Numbered from the stretch's first letter, positions 7,809 to 17,060 are shown. The stretch is DNA of 64,000 bases from JAIVGV01 sp031425275 (GCA_031425275.1 JANPJA010000073.1:135912-199911); one strand, 5' to 3'. The notes: a model not told the origin generated them from the sequence alone. Made by a program: numbers and translations.

Positions 7809-10800
7809 ATGAAACGAACCCAGGATAAGATCAGGGACTTTGTCGAGCCGCAGGCTTTCGACGAACTGCACGACTTCGCCGCCGACCCGGCGCGCGTGCT
7901 GGCCGCCTACCGCTTCACCGACGCCACCTCCGATTTGCTCGCGCGCTGGCTCGACTCCGTGGCCGACTTGCCGCGCGGGCGCGGCGCGGCACAGGCCGTC
8001 GCGGGTTTGCGCGGCGTCGGCAAGAGCCACACGCTCGCGGTCTTCGGCGCGCTCGTCGCCTCCGCGCAACTCCGCTCGGCCGTCTCGGACGCGCACGTCG
8101 CGACGAGCGCGCGCCGGTTGATGAACCGCCGCCACACGGTCGTGCGCGTCGAGCGCGGCACGCGCCTGAACTTCGGGGAGGAGCTGGCCGACGCCCTCGT
8201 CAAGTCACTCGGCGGCAACGCGGCCGAGTGGTACGGAGCGCCGGCCGACGTGCTCACGCAGGCCGTCGCGCGCGCGCAAGGCGCGACCGTGGTGCTGCTC
8301 GTCGATACGGCTTACGGGCGGGCCTCGCGCGTGGCGCGCGACGACGGCCCCCTCCTCGCCGCGCTCGCACTGGCGGCGCGCGACCGCGAAGCCTTCGTCG
8401 GCCTCGCGCTCGACGACGACATCGCGGGGGCCGAGGGCGTCAACGTCGCGCTCTCGCAGACCTTCCGCATCGACTACCTCGAGCCCGAACACCTCTACCA
8501 CGTCGCCAACAACTACCTGCTCCGCAAAAGCCCCCCGGCGCGCGACCGGCTGCACGAAATTTATCTGGCGCTGCGCGCCACCGTCCCGAACTTCAACTGG
8601 AGCGAGCCGCGCTTCGCCGCCCTCTACCCCGTCCACCCGCTCGTCGCGGACGTGGCGGCCTCCGTCCGCCTGCACGCGCACTCGTTCGCCTTCCTGCCTT
8701 TCGCGGCGGCCGCTTCCTTGCGCGCCGTGAACCGCCCCGCGCTCTCGCTCATCCTGCTCGACGAAGTGTTCGATCAGACGGAGAAGGAACTGCGCGCGGC
8801 CAAAGACCTGAAGGACGCCTTCGCCGTCTATGACGAGTTGACGAACAACGCCGTCGCGGCGTTCCCCGCCATCCAGCGTCTGCAAGTCCGGCTCGTCCTC
8901 AAGAATCTTTTCGTCATGTCGCTGGACGGGCGCGGCGCGACCGCGCGCGACTTGTGCGCGGCCTTGCTGTTGGAGGAAGAAGCGTCGGCGCACTCGCCCG
9001 TCGAGCGCGTCGAGGAGACGCTGCGGCGCTTGGAAGAACACGCCCCGGCCGGGGGCATCTTCAAGACCTCGGACGACGGCGGCGACACGTGCTACCGCTT
9101 CCGTTTGAGTTCTTCGGGCGTCTTCGACGCGGCCCTCGCGCGCATCGTCAAGCTGCCGCTCGCCGACGCGCGCGCCATCCCCGAGTTGCTCGCCGGCCTC
9201 GCGCGCATCCGCTTCGACGACTGGCCGTTCGCGGAGCCTGATCAAACGGCCGCGGCCGACGAAGGCGAAGACCACGAGTCGGCCGGCGGCGCGAGTCTGT
9301 CGGTCGAGTGGCGCGGCACACTTCGGCCGGGACACCTGTTGCGCCGGCGCGCGGACGAATCGTCGCCGTGGCCCGGCGCGGTTGAAAATTTCGAGTGGGA
9401 GGTGTTCGTCCTCGAACCGGGCGCGGACTCCGCGGAGTCGGCCGAAGAGATCGCGTCGGCGCGAGCCGCGTCCGCGAACCTCGATTCGTCCGACTCGCAC
9501 GCCCCGCCCGTCTGCGTCGTGTGGCAGCCGGCCGAGCTGACGGCCGAGGAGTGGGGACTGCTCCGCCGTTTGCACGCGCTGCGCACGGAAGCGTCGCTCG
9601 CCGCCTTCGGCGAATCGGCGCGCATCGCGGCGACGACTCTGACGGCGCGCGCCGAGCGCGTCTGGACGCGCCTCTATGTGGACGACGGCGTGCTGCTCAT
9701 CGACGGCGGCCGGTTCCGCTTCACGGCGGGCGCGCGCTCGAACCCCAAGGTCGCCGGGGTGCTCGGCCAAGTGCTCGCGCCGCTCTTCGAAGCGCGCTAC
9801 CCGCAGCACCCGGCCTTCGCCGCGATGCTGTGCGAGCAGGACGCGGCCCGCCTCGTCGAAGGCTTCTTCAGCGGCGCGTCCGCCGCCGACCCGGCCGTGC
9901 AACAACTCGCCGAACAGTTTGCGCACTTGCTCGGACTCGCCACGCTCCGCGGCTCGACTTACACGCCCGCCGCCGGCGACGACGCCCTCGGCCGCCACTG
10001 GACGCGCGAGGTGCTCGCGCTCATCGACCGCGCCGGCAACCAGACCGTGCCCTACGCGGAAGTGTGTCGCGCCCTCTCGCGCCCGCCGTCGGGGCTGACG
10101 GCCGAGTCGCGCCACCTCGTTTTGGCCGCGCTCGTCGCCGCGCGCCGCATCGAACTGGTCACGCCGACGGGCGACCGCATCAGCCGCCGCACGCTCGGCC
10201 GCGCCGTCAACTGGGACGACGTGGCCGGCATCAGCCGCCCCGCCAGCATCCGCCACAGCGCCGAGGAGTTGACCGAGTGGGCGCGACGACTCACCGGCCG
10301 CGAAGACCTCCCCGTCGTCACGACCGACGACGCCTGCGAGGTGGTCCGCGCCGCGCTCGACCTCTGGCTCGCGGGGTGGCGCGCGGGATCGGTACTCCGC
10401 GACTTCGATGCGTCGCCCGACGCCGGCCTGACGATGCGGACGTGGAAGCTCGCGGCCTTCGTGCGCCGCACTTTCGAGGCCGCGGCCGAGGCCGTCGAGT
10501 CGGCGGCGGGCGGCGACCTCGCGCTCGAAGAAGTTTTGCAGCGCGTGGCCGACGCCTTCGCGTCCTCGCCGGAAGAGTTCGCGCGCGCCGCGCGCCAGCT
10601 CGAAGACCTGACTGCATACACGGCGGGCGTCGTCGCGCGCGAGCGGGCGCGCTCCTACCTGACGGCCGCCGAGCCGACCGGCGTCGAAGAGATCGAGAGC
10701 GCGCGCCGCGAGCTGCTGCACATCGCCGACGACCCGCACACGCTGCTCGACGCCGACTCGCGCGACCGCTTCGACCTGCTCTGGCACGCCTTCCGCGAAA

Positions 10801-11489
10801 GATACGCCGCGCACTACACGGGAGCGCACGAGGCGGCGGTGGGCGCGTCGTCGGCGCACCGCGAGGCCGTCGAAGAGTTGACGCGCGGCGAAGAGTGGCG
10901 CGAGTTCGAGTCGCTCGCGGGGCTGCCCTTCGTCAGCCCGCGGCCGTGGCGCGAGGCGGAGCAGCTTCTCTCACTCGCCCTCGCCGCGCGGTGCGGGCTG
11001 GGCGTCGCGCGCCTCCTCGACGAGCGTCCGCGCTGCGCCTGCCGCTTCCGCCTGTCGGACGCGCCCGAGTTGGAAGACGCGGCGGCGCGGCTCGCCAGTT
11101 TGGCCGCGCGCGGCCGCGTCGCCTACCGTCGCACCCTCGCGCACTACGGCGAGACCATCGCCGCCGCGCTCGAACACCTCGCGCTCGCGGAGCCGGACGC
11201 CGCGGCTGGCGCGCGCACACGCTCTCTGGCACACTGCTTCGCGCAGGGGCAGACCCCGCCGCATCTCTCCGCGATTGACGCGAGCATCATCGCGCGCGCC
11301 CTCGCCTCCGGCCCGTCGCCGACGCCATGCCTGCGCCTCCGGCTCCCGCCCGACTTGCGGGGACTCGTCACGCGCGACGAGCTTCAGGAGCGCGTCGCCG
11401 AATGGCTCGAAGAGCTGCCGCGCGTCCCCGCGCTCGTCGAACTCATCAGCGAAGGCGAACCGAATGCCGCCGGCCGGCCCGTCAGCTAA
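7809..11489 (+). CDS. Large P-loop ATPase, BrxC/PglY/DUF6079-like
   Basis: A 1226-aa protein. The N-terminus KIRDFVEPQAFDELHDF is followed by a Walker A motif GLRGVGKSHTLAVFG (about residues 67-81). The GKSH form is typical of the giant ATPases of BREX-type systems (BrxC/PglY) and DUF6079/DUF499 relatives. A second family-like block is RFAALYPVHPLVADVAAS, near residue 275. The expected Walker B glutamate is not seen: the best candidate reads VVLLVDTAYG, with Thr after Asp. The rest is all-alpha and charged, with no TM segments. The start at 7809 gives a family-like N-terminus; 29 upstream codons look non-coding. No BREX partner (PglZ, PglX, methylase) is nearby. The family call is moderate and the function unknown. 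Confidence 0.6.
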   Translation: MKRTQDKIRDFVEPQAFDELHDFAADPARVLAAYRFTDATSDLLARWLDSVADLPRGRGAAQAVAGLRGVGKSHTLAVFGALVASAQLRSAVSDAHVATSARRLMNRRHTVVRVERGTRLNFGEELADALVKSLGGNAAEWYGAPADVLTQAVARAQGATVVLLVDTAYGRASRVARDDGPLLAALALAARDREAFVGLALDDDIAGAEGVNVALSQTFRIDYLEPEHLYHVANNYLLRKSPPARDRLHEIYLALRATVPNFNWSEPRFAALYPVHPLVADVAASVRLHAHSFAFLPFAAAASLRAVNRPALSLILLDEVFDQTEKELRAAKDLKDAFAVYDELTNNAVAAFPAIQRLQVRLVLKNLFVMSLDGRGATARDLCAALLLEEEASAHSPVERVEETLRRLEEHAPAGGIFKTSDDGGDTCYRFRLSSSGVFDAALARIVKLPLADARAIPELLAGLARIRFDDWPFAEPDQTAAADEGEDHESAGGASLSVEWRGTLRPGHLLRRRADESSPWPGAVENFEWEVFVLEPGADSAESAEEIASARAASANLDSSDSHAPPVCVVWQPAELTAEEWGLLRRLHALRTEASLAAFGESARIAATTLTARAERVWTRLYVDDGVLLIDGGRFRFTAGARSNPKVAGVLGQVLAPLFEARYPQHPAFAAMLCEQDAARLVEGFFSGASAADPAVQQLAEQFAHLLGLATLRGSTYTPAAGDDALGRHWTREVLALIDRAGNQTVPYAEVCRALSRPPSGLTAESRHLVLAALVAARRIELVTPTGDRISRRTLGRAVNWDDVAGISRPASIRHSAEELTEWARRLTGREDLPVVTTDDACEVVRAALDLWLAGWRAGSVLRDFDASPDAGLTMRTWKLAAFVRRTFEAAAEAVESAAGGDLALEEVLQRVADAFASSPEEFARAARQLEDLTAYTAGVVARERARSYLTAAEPTGVEEIESARRELLHIADDPHTLLDADSRDRFDLLWHAFRERYAAHYTGAHEAAVGASSAHREAVEELTRGEEWREFESLAGLPFVSPRPWREAEQLLSLALAARCGLGVARLLDERPRCACRFRLSDAPELEDAAARLASLAARGRVAYRRTLAHYGETIAAALEHLALAEPDAAAGARTRSLAHCFAQGQTPPHLSAIDASIIARALASGPSPTPCLRLRLPPDLRGLVTRDELQERVAEWLEELPRVPALVELISEGEPNAAGRPVS

Positions 11490-12642
11490 GACCCCGAAAC
11501 AGAAAAGACGCGCGACGAAAATCCACGCCGCGCGCCCGCCGAAAATCCACGCCGCAAACCCGACTAAAACAACTGCGTCGGGCACAACAAAAAACTCGCA
11601 CGCACGCGCGAAGCGGACGGGCGGCGCGCACGAGGCGGAGACGACTGTCGTCATCGTCGGCGCGGGCCGCCTCGGCTCCGCCCTCGCCCTCGCGCTCGAC
11701 TCCGCGGGCGGCTACCGCGTCACCGCCCTCGTCTCGCGCCGCCGCCCCCGCGCCCTGCGCTCGGCCCGGCGTTTACGCCCCGGCACGCTCGCCCTCTCGG
11801 CGGACGAGTTCGACAAAATCCCCGCGAGCGATCTACTCATCATTGCCACGCCCGACGATCAGATCGAGCCGACGGCCGCGCGCCTCGCCGCCGCGCTCCC
11901 CCTCATCGCCGCGCTTCCCCCCGACGCCCCGCCGGGGTCGTCCGCGTCTCCCGCCAAAACTTTTCCGCTCCCGCGCGCGACGAAACCCCCACGCGGCGCG
12001 CCCGGCCCCGTCGCGCTGCACGCGAGCGGCGCGCTCTCGTCGGCGGCCCTGTCGGCTTTGCGCGCGCGCGGCTTCCACTTAGGCTCGCTCCACCCGCTCG
12101 TCTCCGTCTCCGACGCGGCTTCGGCGGCGCGCGGCTTCGGCGGCGCGTACTTTTGCGTCGAGGGCGACCCTTCGGCCGAGCGCGCCGCACGCCGCATCGT
12201 CCGCGCGCTCGGGGGCCGCGCCTTCGCCGTCCGCGCGAAAGACAAAGCCCTCTACCACGCGGCGGCCGTCATGGCCGCCGGCCACGCGGTCGCGCTCTTC
12301 GATCTCGCCGCGCAAACGCTCGCCGCCTGCGGCCTCGCGCCGCGCGAGGCGCGCCGCATCCTGCTCCCGCTCGCGCGCAGCAACCTCGCGAACCTCGCCG
12401 CCGCGCCGACCGACGCGCTCGCCCTGACCGGCCCCTTCGCGCGCGCCGACGTGGAGACGATTCGCCGCCACCTCGCGGCCTTCGCCGCGCGCGACCTCGA
12501 AGGCTCGCGCGCCGTTTACTCCCTGCTCGGTCTCGCCTCTCTCGGCCTCGCCGCGGAAGCCGGGGCGGATGCGTCGGCCCTCGCCGAGATCGCGCGCGCT
12601 CTGTCCGGCGGGGAAATCGGCGGCAGGCGTGCGCGCCGCTAA
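11464..12642 (+). CDS. Rossmann-like / DUF2520 dehydrogenase-like protein
   Basis: A 392-aa protein whose core starts at about residue 60 with a dinucleotide-binding motif, VVIVGAGRLGSALALAL. Strands SDLLIIATPDDQI and GPVALHASGAL follow, then the C-terminal helical DUF2520 domain (DKALYHAAAVMAAGHAVALF and onward). The fold is related to ketopantoate and pyrroline-carboxylate reductases, but the substrate is unknown. The first ~58 residues form a very basic Lys/Arg/Ala/Pro tail containing the imperfect repeat KIHAARPP/KIHAANPT. The ATG overlaps the end of the ATPase gene by 26 bp, with GAAGG upstream, so the two are translationally coupled. No alternative start fits between the tail and the core. 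Confidence 0.75.
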   Translation: MPPAGPSAKTPKQKRRATKIHAARPPKIHAANPTKTTASGTTKNSHARAKRTGGAHEAETTVVIVGAGRLGSALALALDSAGGYRVTALVSRRRPRALRSARRLRPGTLALSADEFDKIPASDLLIIATPDDQIEPTAARLAAALPLIAALPPDAPPGSSASPAKTFPLPRATKPPRGAPGPVALHASGALSSAALSALRARGFHLGSLHPLVSVSDAASAARGFGGAYFCVEGDPSAERAARRIVRALGGRAFAVRAKDKALYHAAAVMAAGHAVALFDLAAQTLAACGLAPREARRILLPLARSNLANLAAAPTDALALTGPFARADVETIRRHLAAFAARDLEGSRAVYSLLGLASLGLAAEAGADASALAEIARALSGGEIGGRRARR

Positions 12643-12812
12643 CCACGCGCCTTCCGTCCGCCACCCGCCCCCGACACGGCCTACCGCTTCCCGCCCCTCT
12701 CCGCACGCTCCGGCAAAGTCGCTTGCGCCGCCCGCCGTTCGGCGTTAGTCTTTCGGCCGAGCCACGCCACAGGGACACGCCGACGATTTTGAAGGGAGCC
12801 TTCGGATTAGCG

Positions 12813-14249
12813 ATGCAGCAGACGCCTAGCGCGAGCTACACCTCGACCCTGCGCGTGAAGTTGACGAACCGGCCGGGCACGCTCGGCGAGCTGACCTCGG
12901 CCATCGGCCGCGCCGGCGGCGACATCGGGGCCATCGACATCGTCAGCGCGTCGCGCGGCGCGATGGTGCGCGACATCACGTTCACGGCCGGCTCCGTCGA
13001 GCACGTCGATGAGATCGTCGAGTCGGCGCGCGACGTGGACGGCGTCGAGGTCATCAACGTCTCCGACCGCACCTTCCTCATGCACCTCGGCGGCAAGATC
13101 GAAGTCGTCTCGAAGATGCCGTTGAAGACCCGCGCCGATCTCTCGATGGCCTACACGCCCGGCGTCGCGCGCGTCTGCGAGGCCATCCACCGCGACCCGG
13201 AAAAAGCCTACACGCTGACCATCAAGCGCAACACCGTGGCCGTCGTCTCGGACGGCACGGCCGTCCTGGGCTTGGGCGACATCGGCCCCGCCGCCGCGAT
13301 GCCCGTCATGGAAGGGAAGGCGATGCTCTTCAAAGAGTTCGCGGGCGTCGACGCCTTCCCCATCTGCCTCTCGACGAAAGACCCGGACGAGATCGTCCGC
13401 ACGGTGAAGAACATCTCGACGGCGTTCGGCGGGATCAACCTCGAAGACATCTCGGCCCCGCGCTGCTTCGAGATCGAGGAGCGGCTCAAGGAGGAACTCG
13501 ACATCCCCGTCTTCCACGACGATCAGCACGGCACGGCGGTCGTCGTCCTCGCCGCGCTCATCAACGCGGTCAAGCTGGTCGGGAAGCGGATGGAAGACTT
13601 GAAGGTGGTGGTCAACGGGACGGGCGCGGCCGGGGTGGCCTGCACGAAGATCATCATGGCGGCGGGCGTGCGCAACGTCGTCGGCTGCGATCAGACGGGC
13701 GTCCTCTACCGCGGGCGCAAGGAGAGCATGAACTGGATCAAGGACTGGTACGCGCAGAACACCAACCCCGACAACGAGCGCGGCACCGTCCACGACGCGA
13801 TGCGCGGGGCCGACGTCTTCTTCGGCCTCTCCGCCCCCGGCGTCATCAACGCGGCAGACCTCAAGCACATGCGCCCCGACCCCATCGTCTTCGCGATGGC
13901 GAACCCCACGCCCGAGATCATGCCCGAAGAGGCCGAGCCCTTCGTCGCCGTCATGGCGACCGGCCGCTCGGATTACGCCAACCAGATCAACAACGTCCTC
14001 TGCTTCCCCGGCGTCTTCAAGGGCGCCCTCTCGTGCCGCGCCTCACGCATCAACGAGGAGATGAAACTCGCCGCCGCCCACGCCATCGCCTCGCTCATCA
14101 CCGACTCCGAACTCCACCCCGAATACGTCATCCCCTCAGTCTTCGACAAGCGCGTCGCCGACGCCGTCTCCCGCCACGTCGAAGAAGCCGCCTACTCCAC
14201 CGGCGTCGCCCGCCGCGAGCGCGCTTCGATGGAGTCGGGTGAAAACTAA
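12813..14249 (+). CDS. NAD(P)-dependent malic enzyme with N-terminal ACT domain
   Basis: A 478-aa protein. Residues ~8-85 form an ACT domain (LRVKLTNRPGTLGELTSAIG), a likely amino-acid or metabolite sensor. From ~100 it is a malic enzyme: MAYTPGVARVCEAI, SDGTAVLGLGDIGPAAAMPV, KEFAGVDAFPICL, and metal-binding FEIEERLKEELDIPVFHDDQ. It then has HGTAVVVLAALINA, the Rossmann motif VVNGTGAAGVAC, and FAMANPTPEIMPEEA. It decarboxylates malate to pyruvate, feeding NAD(P)H and pyruvate pools. The start is at GATGCAG, 12 bases after a GAAGGGAG site. It is a complete, normal-length ACT-malic enzyme. A 170-bp gap separates it from the DUF2520 gene, and no regulatory element was recognised there. Confidence 0.95.
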   Translation: MQQTPSASYTSTLRVKLTNRPGTLGELTSAIGRAGGDIGAIDIVSASRGAMVRDITFTAGSVEHVDEIVESARDVDGVEVINVSDRTFLMHLGGKIEVVSKMPLKTRADLSMAYTPGVARVCEAIHRDPEKAYTLTIKRNTVAVVSDGTAVLGLGDIGPAAAMPVMEGKAMLFKEFAGVDAFPICLSTKDPDEIVRTVKNISTAFGGINLEDISAPRCFEIEERLKEELDIPVFHDDQHGTAVVVLAALINAVKLVGKRMEDLKVVVNGTGAAGVACTKIIMAAGVRNVVGCDQTGVLYRGRKESMNWIKDWYAQNTNPDNERGTVHDAMRGADVFFGLSAPGVINAADLKHMRPDPIVFAMANPTPEIMPEEAEPFVAVMATGRSDYANQINNVLCFPGVFKGALSCRASRINEEMKLAAAHAIASLITDSELHPEYVIPSVFDKRVADAVSRHVEEAAYSTGVARRERASMESGEN

Positions 14250-14283
14250 TGAGGGCGGCAGGTCATCTCACCCGCCGCCCTCA
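14244..14283 (-). terminator. Hairpin terminator between malic enzyme and a minus-strand orphan
   Basis: A 10-bp stem (14250-14259 with 14274-14283). Read on the minus strand it is followed by UUUU within the last codons of the malic enzyme. It probably serves the minus-strand gene at 14311. Confidence 0.55.
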
Positions 14284-14310
14284 CTTCCCGCTCAGCGCCT
14301 TCGACTTCAG

Positions 14311-14649
14311 CTAAGCTTTAAGCCTGAAGACGATGACATTCTTAGCCTTGTTGTTAATGAAAGCTTTACCCCTACACACCTCAGGTTCCATCTTTGTTTT
14401 GTGGATGGCCGCCCTGCTACCTGCGTCAACATCCGTTGTGAACTCCTCGAAGATAAGGTGGCCGACTTTAACGCCGTCCACTTCTTCGTAGACTGCCTTA
14501 GTCACTTTGGTTCCGTCCTCTAGCTTGGCTAATTCGAGACTTATAAGCTTAGCTGTTAGGTTGGCCTCGTCGTTCTCACACGTATTCTCCAACCCGTCAA
14601 GAGAACTCATGTTAGCACCGTAAGCTCTAGTGTGTCGTTTAGCAGGCAT
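14311..14649 (-). CDS. Hypothetical protein, 112 aa
   Basis: No family recognised. It is hydrophilic, with no signal peptide or TM segment. A short basic N-terminus (MPAKRHTRAYG) precedes a Glu/Lys/Val-rich predicted beta domain (TKAVYEEVDGVKVGHLIFEE) that ends VIVFRLKA. A GACGAGGAGC ribosome binding site sits directly upstream. Its base composition is visibly lower in GC than its neighbours. It follows the lipoprotein gene at 14671 by 21 bp on the same strand, so the two probably form an operon of foreign or fast-evolving origin. Confidence 0.6.
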   Translation of the reverse strand: MPAKRHTRAYGANMSSLDGLENTCENDEANLTAKLISLELAKLEDGTKVTKAVYEEVDGVKVGHLIFEEFTTDVDAGSRAAIHKTKMEPEVCRGKAFINNKAKNVIVFRLKA

Positions 14650-14670
14650 TGCTCCTCGTCCCTTCTGGCC

Positions 14671-15648
14671 TTACTGGCCGTTATCAACGATTGCTTGGTT
14701 GATCTTGTTCAGCAGAGCGGCGTCGTTAACCAGCGTGGCGCTTCTTCTGATGTTGATCAACTCTTGTCGCAGCTTGATTCCGTCCGTCTCTGTTGAAGAG
14801 ATGTCGGCGTTTACCAAGACTTTCTTGACCTGTTCGTCCTTCTCTAGCGCCGCGACAATGCTCTGCAACTTTTTGGTGGCCGCCTCCTTTGTAGCGGCGT
14901 CGTTCAGTTCGCCCAGTAATCCCTGAATAATATCGCTAGCGCCCACGGAAAGATTGCGTGTGTCGGGGGGGGCTTCCGGCGTCAACGGCACGCCTTTGAG
15001 CACCTGTAGATTATCCTCCTGCTGCTTTGTCTGATCAGCAGTATCTTTTTGCAGCTCGGTGAAAGCCCTCACCAGAGTGCCAGCGTTATAGTAGGCTACG
15101 ATGTCTCCAATAGCCGCCCCGATGGGGTACGTATCCGTGCGTTCTTTCTCTCTGGTCAGGATTACCGCCCGCACCTTCGCGCGGTTGCCGTCCATTTTGG
15201 TGATCAGGATGGGCGTTGATTGATCACGGAAAAAGTTGAGGTCGGCCGACTTGCGTCCGCCCCTAAACGCGGTGAGCGCGACCCCCAGAATCTGGAGCGG
15301 GCGCTCACCGTTCGTGATGCCGATTGCCGCCGAAGTGCCCAACTCGACGACGTCGGCTATGAAGTTGGTCCTGTCCCGCCCGGCGGTGATGTCGGTGATG
15401 AAATCTTCGTAAGCAGCATCGATGAAAGGGAGGGCCGATTCAATTGCCTCGTTCCTCACCCTTTTAGCCGAGGCTTCGTCCTTCCTGCCTAGCGCCCTCA
15501 AATACTCAGCTTGCTTTTCCATAAGGTGTTCATTTGCCTTCGCGGCAAAACTCTGGGTGTCCTTAAAGTTAACCGACGGTTTGTATTTCGGGCAGCCGGT
15601 CGCAAAAAAGACGATGCCGAGCAAAAGATAAAGCGGTAACTTTGTCAT
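14671..15648 (-). CDS. Hypothetical lipoprotein
   Basis: A 325-aa protein with a clear lipobox: MTKLPLYLLLGIVFFATGC, cleavage before Cys19. The mature part is mostly helical and charged (KANEHLMEKQAEYLRALGRK, AATKKLQSIVAALEKDEQ), with a Gly/Ala-rich mid-segment. No family recognised. The start at 15648 is preferred over an upstream in-frame one because of the lipoprotein signal and a GGAGAGAGAAG site. GC content is lower than the window average. A good sigma-70-type promoter lies ~160 bp upstream (15808-15836). The downstream 112-aa gene is probably in the same transcript. Confidence 0.75.
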   Translation of the reverse strand: MTKLPLYLLLGIVFFATGCPKYKPSVNFKDTQSFAAKANEHLMEKQAEYLRALGRKDEASAKRVRNEAIESALPFIDAAYEDFITDITAGRDRTNFIADVVELGTSAAIGITNGERPLQILGVALTAFRGGRKSADLNFFRDQSTPILITKMDGNRAKVRAVILTREKERTDTYPIGAAIGDIVAYYNAGTLVRAFTELQKDTADQTKQQEDNLQVLKGVPLTPEAPPDTRNLSVGASDIIQGLLGELNDAATKEAATKKLQSIVAALEKDEQVKKVLVNADISSTETDGIKLRQELINIRRSATLVNDAALLNKINQAIVDNGQ

Positions 15649-16058
15649 TGGCTTCTCTCTCCGTTGTGGGTATGGGCGTAAGTAACCAAGAGGACTAAGC
15701 CGTGAGCAGGAACAACTTAGTCTCAAGCCTGTTTAATGTGTAAGCAACCTGGGGCTGGTGATGCGTCGGAACCCCATTGTGAAGCGCAGAGACTAGTGAG
15801 CGCGAGCCTTATAGCAGCTAAGAAATAGATTTGCAACAGGTTTTTTAAAGCAGCCGCTATTCCACTTTATGCTCCCATTCAATGCCTCCGTGAGACGGTC
15901 TCATTAGCGCCGCGGAGGACTGCCGTAGCCTTTGCCCGACCTGCCTCCATCTGTAATGCGGCGGCTGGGCGAAACATTTCACCGCGAGTCAAAAAAATTA
16001 GGGAGGATAAGGGTGGCGGGCCGTCGGCCCCGCAGGAGGTGTGTCTGCGCGGGCCAGG
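15649..16058. other. Intergenic, lower-GC region
   Basis: A 410-bp gap between the lipoprotein gene and ypdA, both on the minus strand. It contains the lipoprotein promoter (15808-15836) and a small hairpin near 15888-15900 (GTGAGACGGTCTCA). No open frame looks coding. GC rises sharply from about 15900 onward, marking the edge of the low-GC island. Confidence 0.5.
15808..15836 (-). promoter_or_regulatory. Sigma-70-like promoter for the lipoprotein operon
   Basis: On the minus strand: -35 TTGCAA (15831-15836), 17-bp spacer, -10 TATAAG (15808-15813). This would start transcription near 15800, giving a ~150-nt leader before the ATG at 15648. Inferred from consensus match and spacing only. Confidence 0.55.
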
Positions 16059-17060
16059 TCAGACGGCGGCGCGCAGGTGTTGGGCGATGAGGGGGACGAC
16101 GCGGCGGGGGACGGCGATGGCTTGTTGGATGTGGCGGGCGTGGGTGAAGTGGCCGGCGACGTGGAGGCCGGGGACGTTGGTCTCGAAGGTGTCGGGATCG
16201 TACACGGGGACTTCGCAGAGGCCGGCCTGCTCGGTGCGGACGCCGACGCTTTTGAGCAGCGTGAAGTCCGCGTCCGCGCCGATGAGGACGAAGACGGCGT
16301 CGTTGGGGAGCGTCACCGTCCGGCCGTCGGCGCGGGTGATTTTCACTTCGCGCCCGGTGATCTCTTCGACCTGCTTGAAGGGGAGCAGGTTGAGGTTGCC
16401 GAGTTCGATCTGACGCTCCAGCGGGGCGCGCACCCAGTGTTTGATGGCGCCTTTTTTGTGGTCACGATTCTCCCAGTCGGCGGGCCAGATGGCGAAGGTG
16501 GTGCGCGCCCCGCCTTCGGCGAGGAAGAGGGCGGCCTCGGCCGCGGAGTTGCCGCCGCCGACGACGAGGGCTTCCTTGCGCACGTACGGGTACGGCTCGA
16601 CGAAGCGGCGGCTCACCTTCGGCAGGTCTTCGCCGGGGACGCCAAGTCGGCGCGGGCGGGCCGTGGCGCCGGTGGCGACGAGGAGGCGCGAGGCGCGGTA
16701 CTCGGCGCGCGAGGTGCGCACGGCGAAGCCCTCCGGCTCGAGCCGCTCGATCCCTAAAACTTCCTCTTCCGTGTTGACGCGCAGGTTCTCTTCGAGCGCG
16801 AAGCGGACGTAGTGCGAGAGCAGTTCCTCGCGCGTCGGCTTCTCGCGGCAGGGTGCGAGCGCGCCCGCGCGCAACTCCAGTTCTTCGGGCGTGGAGAAGA
16901 CTGTCAGGCCGACCGGATAGTGATAGACGGTGTCGGCGATGAGGCCGCGCTCGACGACGAGGTAGTCGAGCGATTCGCGCGCGGCCGCGCCGGCCGCGGA
17001 GAGGCCCGCGGGGCCCGCGCCGATGATGAGCAGGTCGAGTTGCCGCCGCGACGTTGTCAT
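16059..17060 (-). CDS. ypdA: YpdA-like FAD/NAD(P)-dependent disulfide reductase
   Basis: A 333-aa flavoprotein with two dinucleotide folds. The FAD site is LLIIGAGPAGLSAAGAAARE (residues 10-30). The NAD(P)H site is EALVVGGGNSAAEAALFLAE (about 160-180). ATG-type motifs (VATGATARP) and a final NVPGLHVAGHF complete it. It lacks the CxxC of thioredoxin reductases, which together with TVYHYPVGLTVFSTPEELEL points to YpdA, the proposed bacillithiol-disulfide reductase. It follows the patatin gene by 63 bp on the same strand, so it may be co-transcribed. A link between low-molecular-weight thiol redox and the lipase is speculative. Confidence 0.8.
   Translation of the reverse strand: MTTSRRQLDLLIIGAGPAGLSAAGAAARESLDYLVVERGLIADTVYHYPVGLTVFSTPEELELRAGALAPCREKPTREELLSHYVRFALEENLRVNTEEEVLGIERLEPEGFAVRTSRAEYRASRLLVATGATARPRRLGVPGEDLPKVSRRFVEPYPYVRKEALVVGGGNSAAEAALFLAEGGARTTFAIWPADWENRDHKKGAIKHWVRAPLERQIELGNLNLLPFKQVEEITGREVKITRADGRTVTLPNDAVFVLIGADADFTLLKSVGVRTEQAGLCEVPVYDPDTFETNVPGLHVAGHFTHARHIQQAIAVPRRVVPLIAQHLRAAV

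Noticed and set aside
8205..10859. 884-residue minus-strand open frame
   Set aside because: It lies fully opposite the large ATPase gene, is extremely Arg/Gly/Ala-rich and low-complexity, and is an artefact of high third-position GC.
7809..12642. A BREX or other complete defence island
   Set aside because: Only the ATPase resembles such systems; no methylase, PglZ-type phosphatase or nuclease is encoded nearby.
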